In this document: positions 33,334-44,493 of the stretch, in pieces | Layout of the letters: every line of letters starts with the position of its first letter | How positions within the stretch are numbered: position 1 is the stretch's first letter | Origin: Serpula lacrymans var. lacrymans S7.9 | Lineage: Eukaryota; Basidiomycota; Agaricomycetes; Boletales; Serpulaceae | Length of the DNA: 64,000 nucleotides | Direction: 5' to 3' | NCBI RefSeq assembly: GCF_000218685.1 | Contig: NW_006763295.1 | Location: 124,001 to 188,000 of the forward strand | Position numbers and translations under genes: made by a program | The notes under the pieces: model-generated | What the model was told of the DNA's origin: nothing | Databases searched by the model: none | What the model saw: only the letters and a program-made list of their open reading frames with translations

Positions 33334-36300
33334 GATGGATGCTACAAATGACAAGCCTCAACTAGTCTCTAAGGAGGAGGAGGAGGAGGAGGAGGCCTAC
33401 TACCATCGTACCCAGGATGCGCAACTCCTTGAAGTTATTGGAGATTTTGGTCCTTCCAAAAAGTCCATCTACAGTCTAAGCCTTGCTCTCAGTTACCTTG
33501 TGTACAATGCCAGGGGCAGGCTCAACCCCAAATTCCACCATCTCGACATCGCAAGAGATCTGCTAGAAAATGACCCAGAGTTGAAGATCACGTTGGAAGA
33601 AGCGTGGATGAAGAAAGAGTTCAAGGATGTAAGGAATCAAAGTAAGTTTATTCCATGCCCGCTTGCTTCGCCGATCTAGCAACTTTCCTCCCAGATATAT
33701 TACGCCTTCCAACGAAAGGGAAATCTCAGTTTCACGATGATACGCATAAGTACATGTCATTTGGTAAGCTACACTTGGTGCTTCAAACATTCACAGTGTC
33801 TCACAAATGCTGCTGGATTGGTAGACAATAGTAGGTACTTACCACGTCTCTGCTACATATCATGTCACTTGTGTTTCTATCACCAGTGGTCAAGTCGGCT
33901 TGGAATAGGGAATATACGGGAGGAATGCACAGACTTCTCCTCGACAATATCAATGCCATGACTCAACATCGTGATTACGCTGGCTTTGCAGCGATTGTCC
34001 AGAGTTCGGGCACTGGGAAGTCGAGGATGGTCCACGAACAGGCTAAGCTCGTATTCACTCTCCCTTTCAATTTGCGCAATGAGGGATACGACGAGTTGTT
34101 CGGTAATGTTTTATTTATGATATGTAGATGGATCTACTGATTATAATCCTGTGCTTAGTTACCCCCTATCCTGAGCCCGACAACAATGTCCGCCAATTCC
34201 TCATCGGTTTCCAAGATGATTCAAACGCCAGGAATAACATAATCGTTTTTCTAGGCAAAATATATGAGTTGGCCGCCAAACGACTTGGTTCGTTGCTGAA
34301 CGGTGGCCGAATGAAGCGCCAAGAAATTGCAGAGTGTTGGCACGACTACCTTCAGGTTGAAGGAGTGCGTTCAACATTTTATCAAGATGCTATTGACGCT
34401 ACCAAGGAATCCCTGGGCTCGGTGTGTTTCTTCGCTCACTCAGATGCCAGTTCTTTGAATTAAATACCTGATATTGGTGATGATATCCTCCTACAAGAAT
34501 GGTATGGGGGGTGGCACGCAAGTAACGATGAACATGTTTACTGAACTGCTCAAAACCATCACGGAACACACAACCGATGAAGCTCCAGATGATAATCACG
34601 TGAAGGTTATACTGTACTTTGATGATGCCCACAGATTAATACCTTCATCTGATAGGTGGCAGCCAGAGATAAATGTCCTTGAAGCACTACAGTCATGTCT
34701 GGTTAGCACGTATACAAGGCAACTTTTTGTCTTGTTCTTGTCGACAGTGTCCCAGCTCGGTGAATTTGCACCTATCTTACGCTTGCCCAGTTCTGCACGT
34801 ACTCGAGGGCCAGGTGTGCTCCAGGCACCGATAACAGAGCTGCCGTTTGACTGTTCTCCGAACTTGCCAATCTATCCTTACCTTTACAAGTTAGACGATC
34901 TTTCAAAAGATAGGTTTATGGCTCAATTCGGTAGACCCCTGTGAGCTTCTCTCCGTTCACGGGTGAAGCATCAATTGATTTTTGCTGCTTGTAACCAGCT
35001 ACTGGGCTTTAGCAGACGAATCGGCGGATGCGCAAGACATGTTGTACTTCATTCAATCCAAGCTTATCCGCCGCTATGTTCCAACAGTACTACCGCCCAG
35101 AACTGAGCAGTCGAAAGAAATAATTATACTGTTGGATGTGCGGCTCTTGCTTAATTACCAACAACACCGTGACATCACTATCCGTCACGAGGACAACCTG
35201 GTGGCGAACCACATGCGTATGATTTACTGTATCCCAAACACTCGAGACTACCTTCGCTCCAGCTATTCATCCGAACCTATCCTGGCAGAGGCAGCCGCTA
35301 AAAACTTGGAGAAGTATAGCGAGGAATTTGAAGTGATTCTGGACGCCCTACAGGAGGCACATCAATCGGGTCTGCTAGACAAGGGAGCAATGGTTGGACT
35401 TGTCGCACGCTTGCTGCTCACCTTTGCGTATGATCGAGCTATTAGGGATATTTACCCCAAGCCCAGCGGTAGGCCACACTATAGTCGGGGCGTCAGGTTA
35501 ATCGACTTCCTAAAGGCATTATTCTGCGAAACCTGGATCGACGCAATCATGCGGTGCACCCCAGACAATGTGTCTAGTAAAGTCACCTTAGAAGACATGT
35601 TCAAGGATTCCTACGTTCGTTTCACGCATTTCGGCAAGGTGACAGACGAGACTGGCACGACGACAGAGCGTGCGTGGCATGGCGATCATGATGCAAGATG
35701 ATCGCCAAGACGTGGACATCATGATTCCTGTCCTCATGTGGAACAAAGAGCTTTGCGAATATGTCATGACTGCCATATGTATCCAAGTCAAGCAACGCAT
35801 CCGCACAGGAGATCTCAACGCATACTCGATTGACCAGCGAGACATCAACTTATTTCCTGAAGACTGTATTTCCAAAGAAGTTCAGAGTGATGTTCGATCC
35901 GATCCCTACTTCGAATTCACCTTGGAGACACCTAGGGAGAAGTCTTGTGAGCCAGTGCGTCCTTACATTAGTCTAATCCTGGAGCTGGCTTTAGAGCCGC
36001 CGCCGCGCGTTCAAGTTGGGGATATGCTGCTAAGCCCAAGATTCACAGCAATCTTACCAGAAAGACTGTTTCAAGGACAGGACAGTCGGCTCAGAGTACT
36101 GAAGAGGGAGACCCACGTTCTCCTCCCACTAAAAAGTTCAAACCGGACCATTTAGATGCCCCTTCAAAGATATCCACAGACAAAGGACGGGAGGCTCGCT
36201 ATTACCACGACCTTCATCCTCGTTACAACATCTTTGCTTACGGCTGCTCGAGTACCGTTTACAAAAAAGTTAATGAATCAATCAGATATGCCTTGATTAG

Positions 36301-36559
36301 ACTTCTTCATACTCCTAGTTTCCTTGCGGAGCATCCTCGCGAGGACTCAAGATCACTCGACGCTGTTCGAAACATGAAGCCGTTTTGGAGTGCTGGAAGA
36401 GCGAGTTATCACTGGCTTCAAAGTGACCTGTTGAACCCTGTTGAGGAAGTGGACGCTGGTGAGGTAGATCGAGTAGAGGGCTTCGTCATTGCGGGCTCCA
36501 TGGAGGACACTGATGCATTGGCCGCTGACGATGTGGCTGACCATGGCGAAGAGACTTGA
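33334..36559 (+). pseudogene. Crinkler-like P-loop NTPase with REase-fold nuclease, frame-broken
   Basis: Exons 33334-33641, 33695-33763, 33887-34102, 34159-34421, 34498-34940 and 34999 onward join cleanly. They encode an acidic start (EEEEEEE), a Walker A motif (SSGTGKS), a Walker B motif (VILYFDDAH) and a long helical STAND-like region. Near 35660-35690 the frame shifts +1 into a segment with VDIMIPV, followed about 20 residues later by IQVK, the D...QxK pattern of REase-superfamily nucleases. Near 36010-36030 a second shift leads to the C-terminal block (YNIFAYGCS, PFWSAGRASYHW) and ends at TGA 36557-36559. NTPase plus REase is the architecture described for Crinkler-type proteins, which are expanded in basidiomycetes. 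Two frame breaks suggest a pseudogene; sub-30-base introns are the unlikely alternative. Confidence 0.6.
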
Positions 36560-37148
36560 ATTATATGCATGTCTCCAGCTTCCCGAACGATGCTAATGTT
36601 TACACGGCCAGAGGTGTTAGACGGTGCCCCCCAGTTTTGTAAGTTTGTTGGCTTGAGTTTCAATGTCAATTATATCCATGTCAGACGAATTCGTGTAATT
36701 TGCGTCAGGTTTTCACTGCAGACCCAAGTCTATTTCTATAATTGGGTCGAGAAGTACTTTGAGCAATTTAATGGGCGAAGTTTGAACCCACTGACAGGGA
36801 GACTTGCAAGTCTGACCCCCCAATTCTATCTGAGGAGGTCTCTGGCCCTTACTTTTTACACAACTCGACCTTCTGAAAAAACGGCTGGTCAAGAAAAGGT
36901 CTATCATTGTAAATTCACAGCTCCAAAGTCTTAAAAGACCCATAACATCGCATCACACACCACAAGAAACGACGTCTGTTCATTCATTCTTGCAATACCG
37001 CTACGATGCAAGCTGGAGCTAAAGTAGGGACCGGGAAGAAGAACGACAGAGCTAGCTGCACATCGCAGAACACTGATCGGCGGATTAGAGTGTGATTATT
37101 GTGGCAGTAATATAGTGGATAGAAGGACCTTCCTGTGATTCATTTCAA
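36560..37148. other. Intergenic region
   Basis: No supportable gene. The open frame at 36569-36934 has no recognisable family and overlaps the tail of the Crinkler-like pseudogene region. Confidence 0.4.
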
Positions 37149-38100
37149 TTAGCTGTGCATGGCGTGCAAACTCTCGTAATAGCTCACCCGTATGATTACA
37201 ACTCTCAAATCATCTACTAATATTTCTGACAACTCGTCAAGGTTAACCCTGTGTTCAACCTCGCCGATAACCTCGCGGTATGGAAGATAGGTTGTCACAT
37301 CCTCTGTAAATGCATTTCCCGCTGATATAGTTGAGGGGGTTGTTACAACCCAGCCACGACTTCTCGCTCCTGAATTGTTCTGCTGTAGAAGATAGGGATT
37401 GAATTCACGCAGTCTCAGTCGAAACGAGGCAGGACTGTAGCCTACACGATAGACCGAGACGGTCTTACTGCCGAAAACTCCAAACCGCCAATCGCTGAGA
37501 AAGCACCGCGAGTTTTGTGGGCCCCAGGAAGCCCAAGGACGTATTGATGCACCAAAAGCGTTCGGTTGGGTCGAATATACCCCGCTTGAAGAGAAGAAGA
37601 TTCGCATATCAATAAAGAAGATGTGACCGAATGTGATCGCACATGTTCGTTCCTGCGAATTGGGGTAGAATGGTAAAGGGTGCGACTCGAACCAACTGGC
37701 GTTCCAGGGAGGGGTAGGGAGATATGGAGTATTGCAAGATATGGTGCCACCGCCTTCAGCGGAGCAAACGAATTCCGGGCGCACATTTGGTAATGCATAT
37801 CTCGCGATACACGTGAAACCCCGCTCGTTAAAAGAATACACTTCAAGCACGCCAGTTGCAAGGAGTACAAGAATAGCATCGACAGCCAAAAAGCAAAAAT
37901 CTAGCATTTCAGGATTAACTAGTGTACGCTGTTTCATCACGAAGAAAATAGTTGGTTAGCTGGGGGTGGAGATAATTATCGAGGGCACTTACCCCTGTAT
38001 CTCCTGATTCTTTCCAGTTCCACACTTCCAGCCGATGTCCACTGAAAGAATAGTCCGCACATACCAGAGGGAAAAACGCGACCACTGGACCCAGAATTCG
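37149..38100 (-). pseudogene. 5'-truncated F-box paralogue
   Basis: On the minus strand, 37928-37149 is a 260-codon exon homologous throughout to exon 4 of the F-box gene at 3112-4886 (LVNP-x-MLDFCFL start, RPWASWGPQNSRCF block). The matching upstream exon piece (about 38100-37993) aligns with the end of exon 3 and keeps the same GTAAGT donor. Upstream of 38100 the similarity stops, so the F-box, exon 2 and most of exon 3 are missing. The C-terminus is also diverged and shorter. It is probably a dead partial duplicate lying 33 kb from its relative. Confidence 0.78.
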
Positions 38101-39028
38101 GGATAAAGCTTGGACACTACCATCCGTCGACTAACACGCCCAACAGAAGAAATGGCGCGGTAGTGTCCTTCAAGCTTCAAGTTCAAACACTCGCCAGAGA
38201 CTCTTAATAAATCTCTTAGCTGCACCGTTCAGCGCATGGTTATCTGTAATCTGTATGACCGTGGAACGTCCGACCCAGTGAGGACGTAATTCTGGTCCTC
38301 ACCAAGGCCTAGTAAGGTTGCTAAATGCCAGTGAGAGAACAGAGAAAAGAGAATCGAAGGGCGCAACAACCTGAACGTTCCGAACTCCGACCCATGTTTC
38401 CCAACCCAGCGGTGTCAGGAATACACGAGTCTCCTACATCCAAGTACATGAAGTTCACTTCGCAAATTCATCAAGCTGAAGGGTTTGGCATGATTAAGAA
38501 AACATACCCATGCAAAAAAAGATACGGAAACCTCCCAAGGGTATAGATGCACGAACGTTGTTATAATGAAAAGGTAGGTAGTAGGGCACAGATAGCACGA
38601 TCGCCAACGAGGGATATTCAGATTTGGGTTTGATGGGGGAGATAATCCGTACGTGAATTGTGTTTGGTTAGCACCTGGGTTAATTGCATATTCAGCAGGT
38701 ATGAGTGAAGAATTTAATGCTGTGGCTTGGTTTAATGACGTCTTTCACGAATCCTGTCAATCAATGTGATGACGAGAAGCACTGGTGTGATGTATTCCAG
38801 TTGATGCTGGTATTGCTATGGTAGTAGGAGCGTTATTCGTGCACGGCGATCACCCAGACTCAGAAGATTCCGGGAGATCGTTTCAAAAATGGTATCATTT
38901 GCAAATTTAGATTTGTCTATTATAGTCGGTCTATTCTCAGCACTGATGTAAACTGTTTAGTGAAACGAGAAAGCAACGAGCAGATTAAACTACGCACCTC
39001 AATAATTTAACGGTGAAGATATATGTTA
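38101..39028. other. Intergenic region
   Basis: No gene, RNA or repeat could be supported here. Small open frames at 38325-38546 and on the minus strand near 38225 look random. Confidence 0.4.
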
Positions 39029-39674
39029 TCAGACAGTAATTTGTCCGACGACGAGGTATGCATCTTTCTGCCCTGACCCAAGAGTCTTGTACGCGCCTCG
39101 TAGCTCTTTCTCAGTCCGTAAACCGAGGCGATGGTAAAATTCCTGTCCTGCCGTATTACTTGTCGCGACCTGCGCGACTATGACGGTTGCTGCGGGGATT
39201 GAGCGGGGAAAGACGTTGGGGGGCGAGGAGTGAGCTGAGGACGAGCAGAGACGGGAGGTGACCGAGCGGACGAGGGCGCGCGCGATACCCTGACGCTGAT
39301 GAGAAGGGGAGACTCCCAGAGTTAGGATAGTGACAAGAGGAGCGGGCGTTTCTTTGTCAGGAGAGACGGGACATTTGTGCAAAGAGGGGAGTGGGAGGTC
39401 TTCTGTAGCGCGCTGAATGGCGGCGGAGACGAATGCGATGGGCGTGTTTGGAGAGGTCGTAGAATGGGCGATGAGGCATAGGCGTGTAGAGTTAACTAGG
39501 AGTTGGAGAAAAAAAGCAGGAGGGTATTTAACGGGCAGAAGAGCAGACTGGGCGGATCCGTCAGTACAAGATGTATATCTAGCTGGTCGTGTGGTCGCTA
39601 CTTACATGAAGCTGGCATAACTGAGGGATGTCAGAAGCTTTCAAAGCTCGTATCTGTATATCTGGAGAAGACAT
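39029..39674 (-). CDS. NAA50/NAA60-like N-acetyltransferase (GNAT)
   Basis: Two exons (39674-39606 and 39547-39029) give 195 residues. The first exon carries the beta-1/alpha-1 block IRALKASDIPQLCQLH, and the second continues LLPVKYPPAFFLQLL, the substrate-side signature of the NAA50/NAA60 group. The acetyl-CoA site is the Q/R-x-x-G-x-A motif in SHQRQGIARAL (residue about 110), preceded by ILTLGV. A C-terminal NTAGQEFYHRLG block is the usual alpha-4 of GNAT folds. These enzymes acetylate N-termini of nascent or membrane proteins; the exact subgroup is not resolved. The start ATG is the only one giving the complete beta-1 strand. Confidence 0.88.
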
Positions 39675-39927
39675 TAGAACGGGGAGTTAAGCTAGGTGGT
39701 CCCGGGCATTCCGACCATGAAATAGATAGAGCAAGTCTATGGAAGACCCGAATATCACGGTTTCGGGTGATTGAGGGGGTACACAACGCAACGAGCCGCT
39801 GACTTTGAAAAGTCTATCGATAGCACATTGTCGGGTTGTCCCGAACATCCGCTTTTTTTGCCCGAGCGACCAAAAAGAAGATTTCGATGGCTATCGATCG
39901 GGTACTGGAAATGCCAAAAAACAAAAC
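39675..39927. promoter_or_regulatory. Upstream region of the acetyltransferase gene
   Basis: Presumed promoter interval between the acetyltransferase start and the tRNA gene. No specific element identified. Confidence 0.35.
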
Positions 39928-39999
39928 TAGCAGCAACTTGTTTCGATCAAGTGACCTCAGGGTTATGAGCCCTGCGCGCTTCCACTGCGCCATGCTGCT
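39928..39999 (-). tRNA. tRNA-Met (CAT), elongator type
   Basis: A 72-base cloverleaf on the minus strand. The acceptor stem AGCAGCA pairs perfectly with TGCTGCT followed by an A discriminator. The D stem is GCGC/GCGC. The anticodon stem CAGGG/CCCTG encloses the loop CTCATAA with anticodon CAT. The T stem is ACTTG/CAAGT with loop ATCGAAA. No intron. The A-U first pair is not the one I would expect for an elongator, but the T loop and stems do not suggest the initiator either. Confidence 0.93.
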
Positions 40000-40857
40000 G
40001 TGATAATCCTCGTGACCTTGGCCTCATTGTGGCTGGAGGTACTTTGATGACAGAAAAGGAATCGAACTGGAGGTCGTGCCAAGGTCGTACAAGGAAATTA
40101 GAAAAGGAAATCGTGAAGCGTTTGATATCGCTGTAAGCTAGTTGAAGAACCGGACGCATACTCAGGAAAAGCGACAACGGCCTGCATCCATTATAACTCA
40201 GGTGATGCTGGAGGTGTGTCCTCGCTGTTTGAGATAACGACGCCAGTAACTGCCTAAGAAAGCTTCATAATCGAATGAAAATCAAGGCAGCGAAACAAAC
40301 GTACACTATCAAGGCACATGTGTAGACCCGAGTCTTCCCACCTGGGCTAGTACGAGTTTACCATCATGATCGCAATGGGGGAGAGCTTGCGTTCCAGCTC
40401 CTTTCTAGATCTAACCTTGACCCTTATTGGCACGCGAAAAAGTTCTGGAGGGCGTCAATCTCTTTCGAAGAGCAGGCCCGATCGCTGAAATCCTCAAAGC
40501 AGCAGACGAAATTGAATTGTGTGTTTGGCCCCTGTAGTGGTCTTAGCGAACGGTGGTCTGCTTCAAGTTGTTTCCGACTCGACGACACGGAGTAGACTTG
40601 ACTGCGTCTCCACGGTCGTTAGAGGACTGATAGAAATCTAGAACATCATCTTCAAGCTCATGGCTGAAACAGACGACGGGAAAGCCGCTCATGGTTTCAA
40701 CTTGACTGTGGATGTTGAGGCCAAAGGCCTGCAGAGTGCACTTCATTGACCGTGACGGCACTAGTACGGAACACCACGTGAGGCGTGGGAGATCCATGTT
40801 CATTAAGGGATGTCAATATTGTCAATCCTCTGAGTCTCTTCAGTCGACACCCAGGAA
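40000..40857. other. Intergenic region
   Basis: No assured gene. A minus-strand frame at 40543-40803 is open for 86 codons but has no recognised motif and overlaps the upstream region of the next gene. Confidence 0.4.
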
Positions 40858-41589
40858 ATGCTCGACATCGAAGACGACGAAGAGAGGGAGCGCAGAATAG
40901 GTAGCATTTAAAAACACAATCTATCCGGCCAGCCCCAATTTTTAACCATCCAAACCCAGGCAACCTCCTCGAAAGATTAAACACATCCCCCCATTCCACA
41001 ACACCGCGCTCAGAACCACCCTTGTCTTTTGATTTTGGCGAACGCAAGACTTTCCAAGTCGACCCTCCAGACGAGCGTGCGTTCTGTTCTCTTTTTCTTT
41101 TCTGATTCCTGGCGCTGGATCCTCATATCAACACTCATGTCACCCGAACAGTTCTAGCACGAATCAAAGACTTCTTACCTCGTCTTGAAGCAGAAAATGC
41201 TATCCTCGCCCAGCGCGCCCAAGCTGATCCTGAAAGTGTCGATATCGAGAATGTAGAAGACTCAGACCGATACATCGAGATGGTACGTCCCCCCACCCCC
41301 ACCGCTTCCTCTCGTAATCTCTTCAACGCAGAACCTCGGTCTGGGAGTATTTGAAGACCGAAGTAAACGACCAGGGGAGTCTGAGACGCAGAGCAGCTCC
41401 AGTGAAGAAGACGGTACGTCTGACACGTCGTCTACGTCGACTTCGTCATCGTCATCGGACGAAGAACTCTCGGATAGCAGCTCAGATGAAGATGACAATG
41501 CATCGTCAAGGCCCGTTAAACCTCTTCCCAGTAGGACTACACGAAGGCCTCACATAGAGGTTTTACAAGACACTACCACCGGCTCATGA
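40858..41589 (+). CDS. NOPCHAP1-like snoRNP assembly chaperone (DUF4598)
   Basis: Proposed exons 40858-40900, 40933-41076, 41152-41282 and 41332-41589 give 191 residues. The core matches the C12orf45/NOPCHAP1 family: LLARIKDFLPRLEAEN, then DIENVEDSDRYIEM and NLGLGVFED. An acidic Ser/Glu/Asp-rich tail follows. NOPCHAP1 links NOP58 to the R2TP chaperone during box C/D snoRNP assembly in the nucleus. Exons 3 and 4 are secure. The first junction requires a 32-base intron (40901-40932), so the start may lie elsewhere. The donor of intron 2 (GTGCGT) and its acceptor at 41151 are supported by the family alignment (PDELLARI). Confidence 0.78.
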
Positions 41590-42414
41590 AGTACGATTAT
41601 CATTATCAGTGCGTGTACGTTGACACTTTGTGGTATAGCCAAGCTGACAACTCTCTTCTACTAATATCAGTTGTCATATGCGGTTACAGTCCTTTCGACT
41701 TGGTTTCTACTGAATGAGATTGTTGACGTATTTGACCGGTAGTCACTCACAGTCGCATCGGTCATTATACTCTTGCTATCGCTATCCAGGTTTCGTCAGT
41801 TCAAGGCTAATCATTAATATTCCCTGCCTTTCATCAAGATACCAGCCATGCTTGTCGAGTATGTTATATAGATGTTGAAGAGAGTACCGACAAACTCGCC
41901 GCGGCTCCATCGACGAGGGAACACCTTTGGTACGCAGTCAAGGCCAAAGGACCTGGTGGTGGCACAGCGACATGCGTAAGGCCGAATATGAAGAAGGGAA
42001 GGAGGTGCTGGGCCTGAGAAATGTATCACTGGACCATATAGCATACCATAGTGTTAAATACTCTGAGATACACCTGCTTTTGGCTTTATTGGCAAGTCTG
42101 TCTGAATTCACTATCAATAGTTTTGGCAGTGCCCAAGTTACAGTTGTTAGATGCGCACTTATTCATCCAAAGATATCTATTTGTACAACGTTTATTAATT
42201 ATCTCGATACATATTTCCCTGGCCTACAATTCTACTGTGGAGATAAGACAGTTATAAAAACAAATCAAAAAATACTCGAGGGAAACAAAACACTTGACGA
42301 TCGACCATTGACATAATGCCCCTCTAACGCCACCCTATATCTACCCAGCTCCTTCAACAATTCAGTTGTTCAAATTCCTTCCCCGTCTTTACATTTAGTC
42401 CGCTAATGCCATCA
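41590..42414. other. Convergent intergenic region
   Basis: Contains the 3' ends of the NOPCHAP1-like gene (+) and PCK1 (-). The 129-codon frame at 41927-42316 has no family signal and AT-rich composition; nothing else is seen. Confidence 0.4.
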
Positions 42415-44493
42415 TCAGACCTTGGGACCAGCCATCCTAACGCTCTCCTGGACGTCGCCCTCGTACAATCTAAACGCCTTCTGGAACATACCAGCAAGCT
42501 TCCTCACCTCCCTCCCAAATGCTTCCTTGTCCGCCCACGCCAAGCTCGGGTTGAGCACCTCACGAGGGACACCTTCCAGCCCAGTGGGAATCGACAGTCC
42601 GAATACATCAAACGACTCGAAATCGGCTTTGAGGAGCTCGCCAGAATGGACAGCATCGACGATGCGGCGGGTGTATGCGAGTGGGCATCGCTTACCCGTG
42701 CCAAATTTGCCACCTGTCCATCCGGTGTTGATCAACCAGCAGTTAACATTATGCTTCGACATCCGGTCTGCCAACATCTCGGCATAACGTCCAGGCTGAA
42801 TGGTATGATTTAGCAAAAAGGCATCAGAAGGATTATAGGAAAAACTCACGTGTAGGACAATGAAAGGTGCACTGTAGCAAGTCGAAAAAGTAGGAATAGG
42901 CTCCAAAACACCATCTTCAGTCCCAGGAGTTTTCCTACATCAACCAACCCGTTAGCCTAGATCCAAGACGCGTGATTGCAATCAAGACTACTTACGAAGT
43001 GTATCCCGCGAGGAAGTGATAGCTGGCCTGGTCAGGCGTCAACTTGCTCACTGGCGGCAGAACACCAAATGCGTCGCACGTGAGCATAATAATGTTACTC
43101 GGCTGCTGATCAACCATGCACGGAATTTTCGCATTGGGGATATACTCGATGGGGTATGCACAGCGAGTGTTCTCCGTAATGCCAACATCGTCATAGTCTG
43201 GGACACGCGTAGCAGGGTTATACACGACGTTCTCAAGGATCGAACCGAAACGGATGGCATTGTAAATCTCTGGTTCCTTTTCCGCGGAAAGGTTTATGCA
43301 CTTGGCATAGCAGCCACCTTCGATGTTAAACACACCAGTGTCGGACCAGACGTGTTCGTCGTCGCCGATGAGAAGTCGGTGTGGGTCCGCGGATAGAGTC
43401 GTCTTCCCTGTTCCGGAAAGACCAAAGAAGAGTGTGACGTCACCCTTGTCCATACCCACATTTGCCGAAGAGTGGAGTGACAGCTGGCCGAACTTCACAG
43501 GCTGAAGATAGTGCTATGGCAAGCCAACGAATTAGTACAGATTGCATCAATGACCTGAATGGGAGACATACCATCACCGAGAAGACGCCCTTCTTCATCT
43601 CTCCAGCGTACTCTGTTCCGAGGATGACCATTTCCATCCGCTTGAAGTTGATCTCGACGGACGTCGTCGAGCTCATGCCCTTGGTAAACCGATTGGCAGG
43701 GAACTGGCCGGCATTGTAAATGATGAAATCGGGTTCACCAAAGTTTGCGAGCTCCTCTTCGGTAGGACGGATAAGCATGTTGTTCTGTAAATAGATCAAG
43801 GTGAGTCATTGGAGAATCACGGATGTAAAATAACGGTACACACCATGAAAAGAGCATGGTAAGCCCTGGCACAGATTACTCGGACCTTAATACGGTATTT
43901 TGGGTCCCACTACACAAAATCAATATGGGATCAACTGACAGGCGATGAAGAAACTTACGCCGGCGAAGCCGTCGAAAACGTAAACGTTATCGCGGGTATT
44001 CAGGTAATCGATTGCACGTTCACGGTTGATTTCAAAAGTGTCTGCAAGCGATAAGTTGAGATGGTGTTATAGCAGGGATAATACCTACGTTCGTCCATCT
44101 TGATGTTTACGGAGCCCCACCAAATATCATCCTTGCTCGTTTCTTCGTAAACGATTCGCTTGTCCTTGGGACTTCTGCCAGTCTTCTTGCCCGAAAAGTT
44201 GATGAGTGCTCCCGAGGACGAGATGATAGCGCCTTCGTTTCTGACGGCGTCTTCGTAGAGCTGAGCGACGGGTGCGTTGCGTTTGAGATGGATCTTGTCC
44301 ATGTCAAAGCCCGCCTGGGAGAAGTACTCAAGATCACGACCTATGACTACTTGGAAATGCCCATAAGTATCTCTACATAGAGCAAAGAGGAAGAGAACAC
44401 ACGATGACCGAAAGCGTCTGCATCGTACTCCTGGGCATAGTTTCTGTGGAGGATGTGGGGTGTGACATAGGGAGTTTGGTGAGGAAGAACCAT
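42415..44493 (-). CDS. PCK1: Phosphoenolpyruvate carboxykinase (ATP)
   Basis: Eight exons on the minus strand (44493-44403, 44340-44089, 44041-43959, 43909-43844, 43784-43572, 43501-42996, 42934-42850, 42795-42415) give 558 residues, close to the 549 of the yeast enzyme. It converts oxaloacetate and ATP to phosphoenolpyruvate, CO2 and ADP, the committed cytosolic step of gluconeogenesis. Visible hallmarks are the RSPKDKRIV block near residue 85, the kinase-1a loop [13 protein letters not shown] (P-loop), the kinase-2 loop LIGDDEHVW with metal-binding acidic residues, and [11 protein letters not shown]. These identify the ATP-dependent type. The long upstream interval (about 1.8 kb) is consistent with the carbon-source control known for this gene. 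All introns have GT-AG ends. Confidence 0.97.

Noticed and set aside
35644..35671. 28-base GT...AG stretch that would repair the Crinkler-like frame
   Set aside because: Shorter than any plausible spliceosomal intron; the encoded residues also look like part of the family sequence, so a frameshift is more likely.
40543..40803. 86-codon minus-strand frame upstream of the NOPCHAP1-like gene
   Set aside because: No recognisable motif or splice partner; length is within chance for this composition.
42415..42813. Plus-strand frames of 121-135 codons opposite PCK1
   Set aside because: Antisense shadows of strongly biased PCK1 codons without their own motifs.
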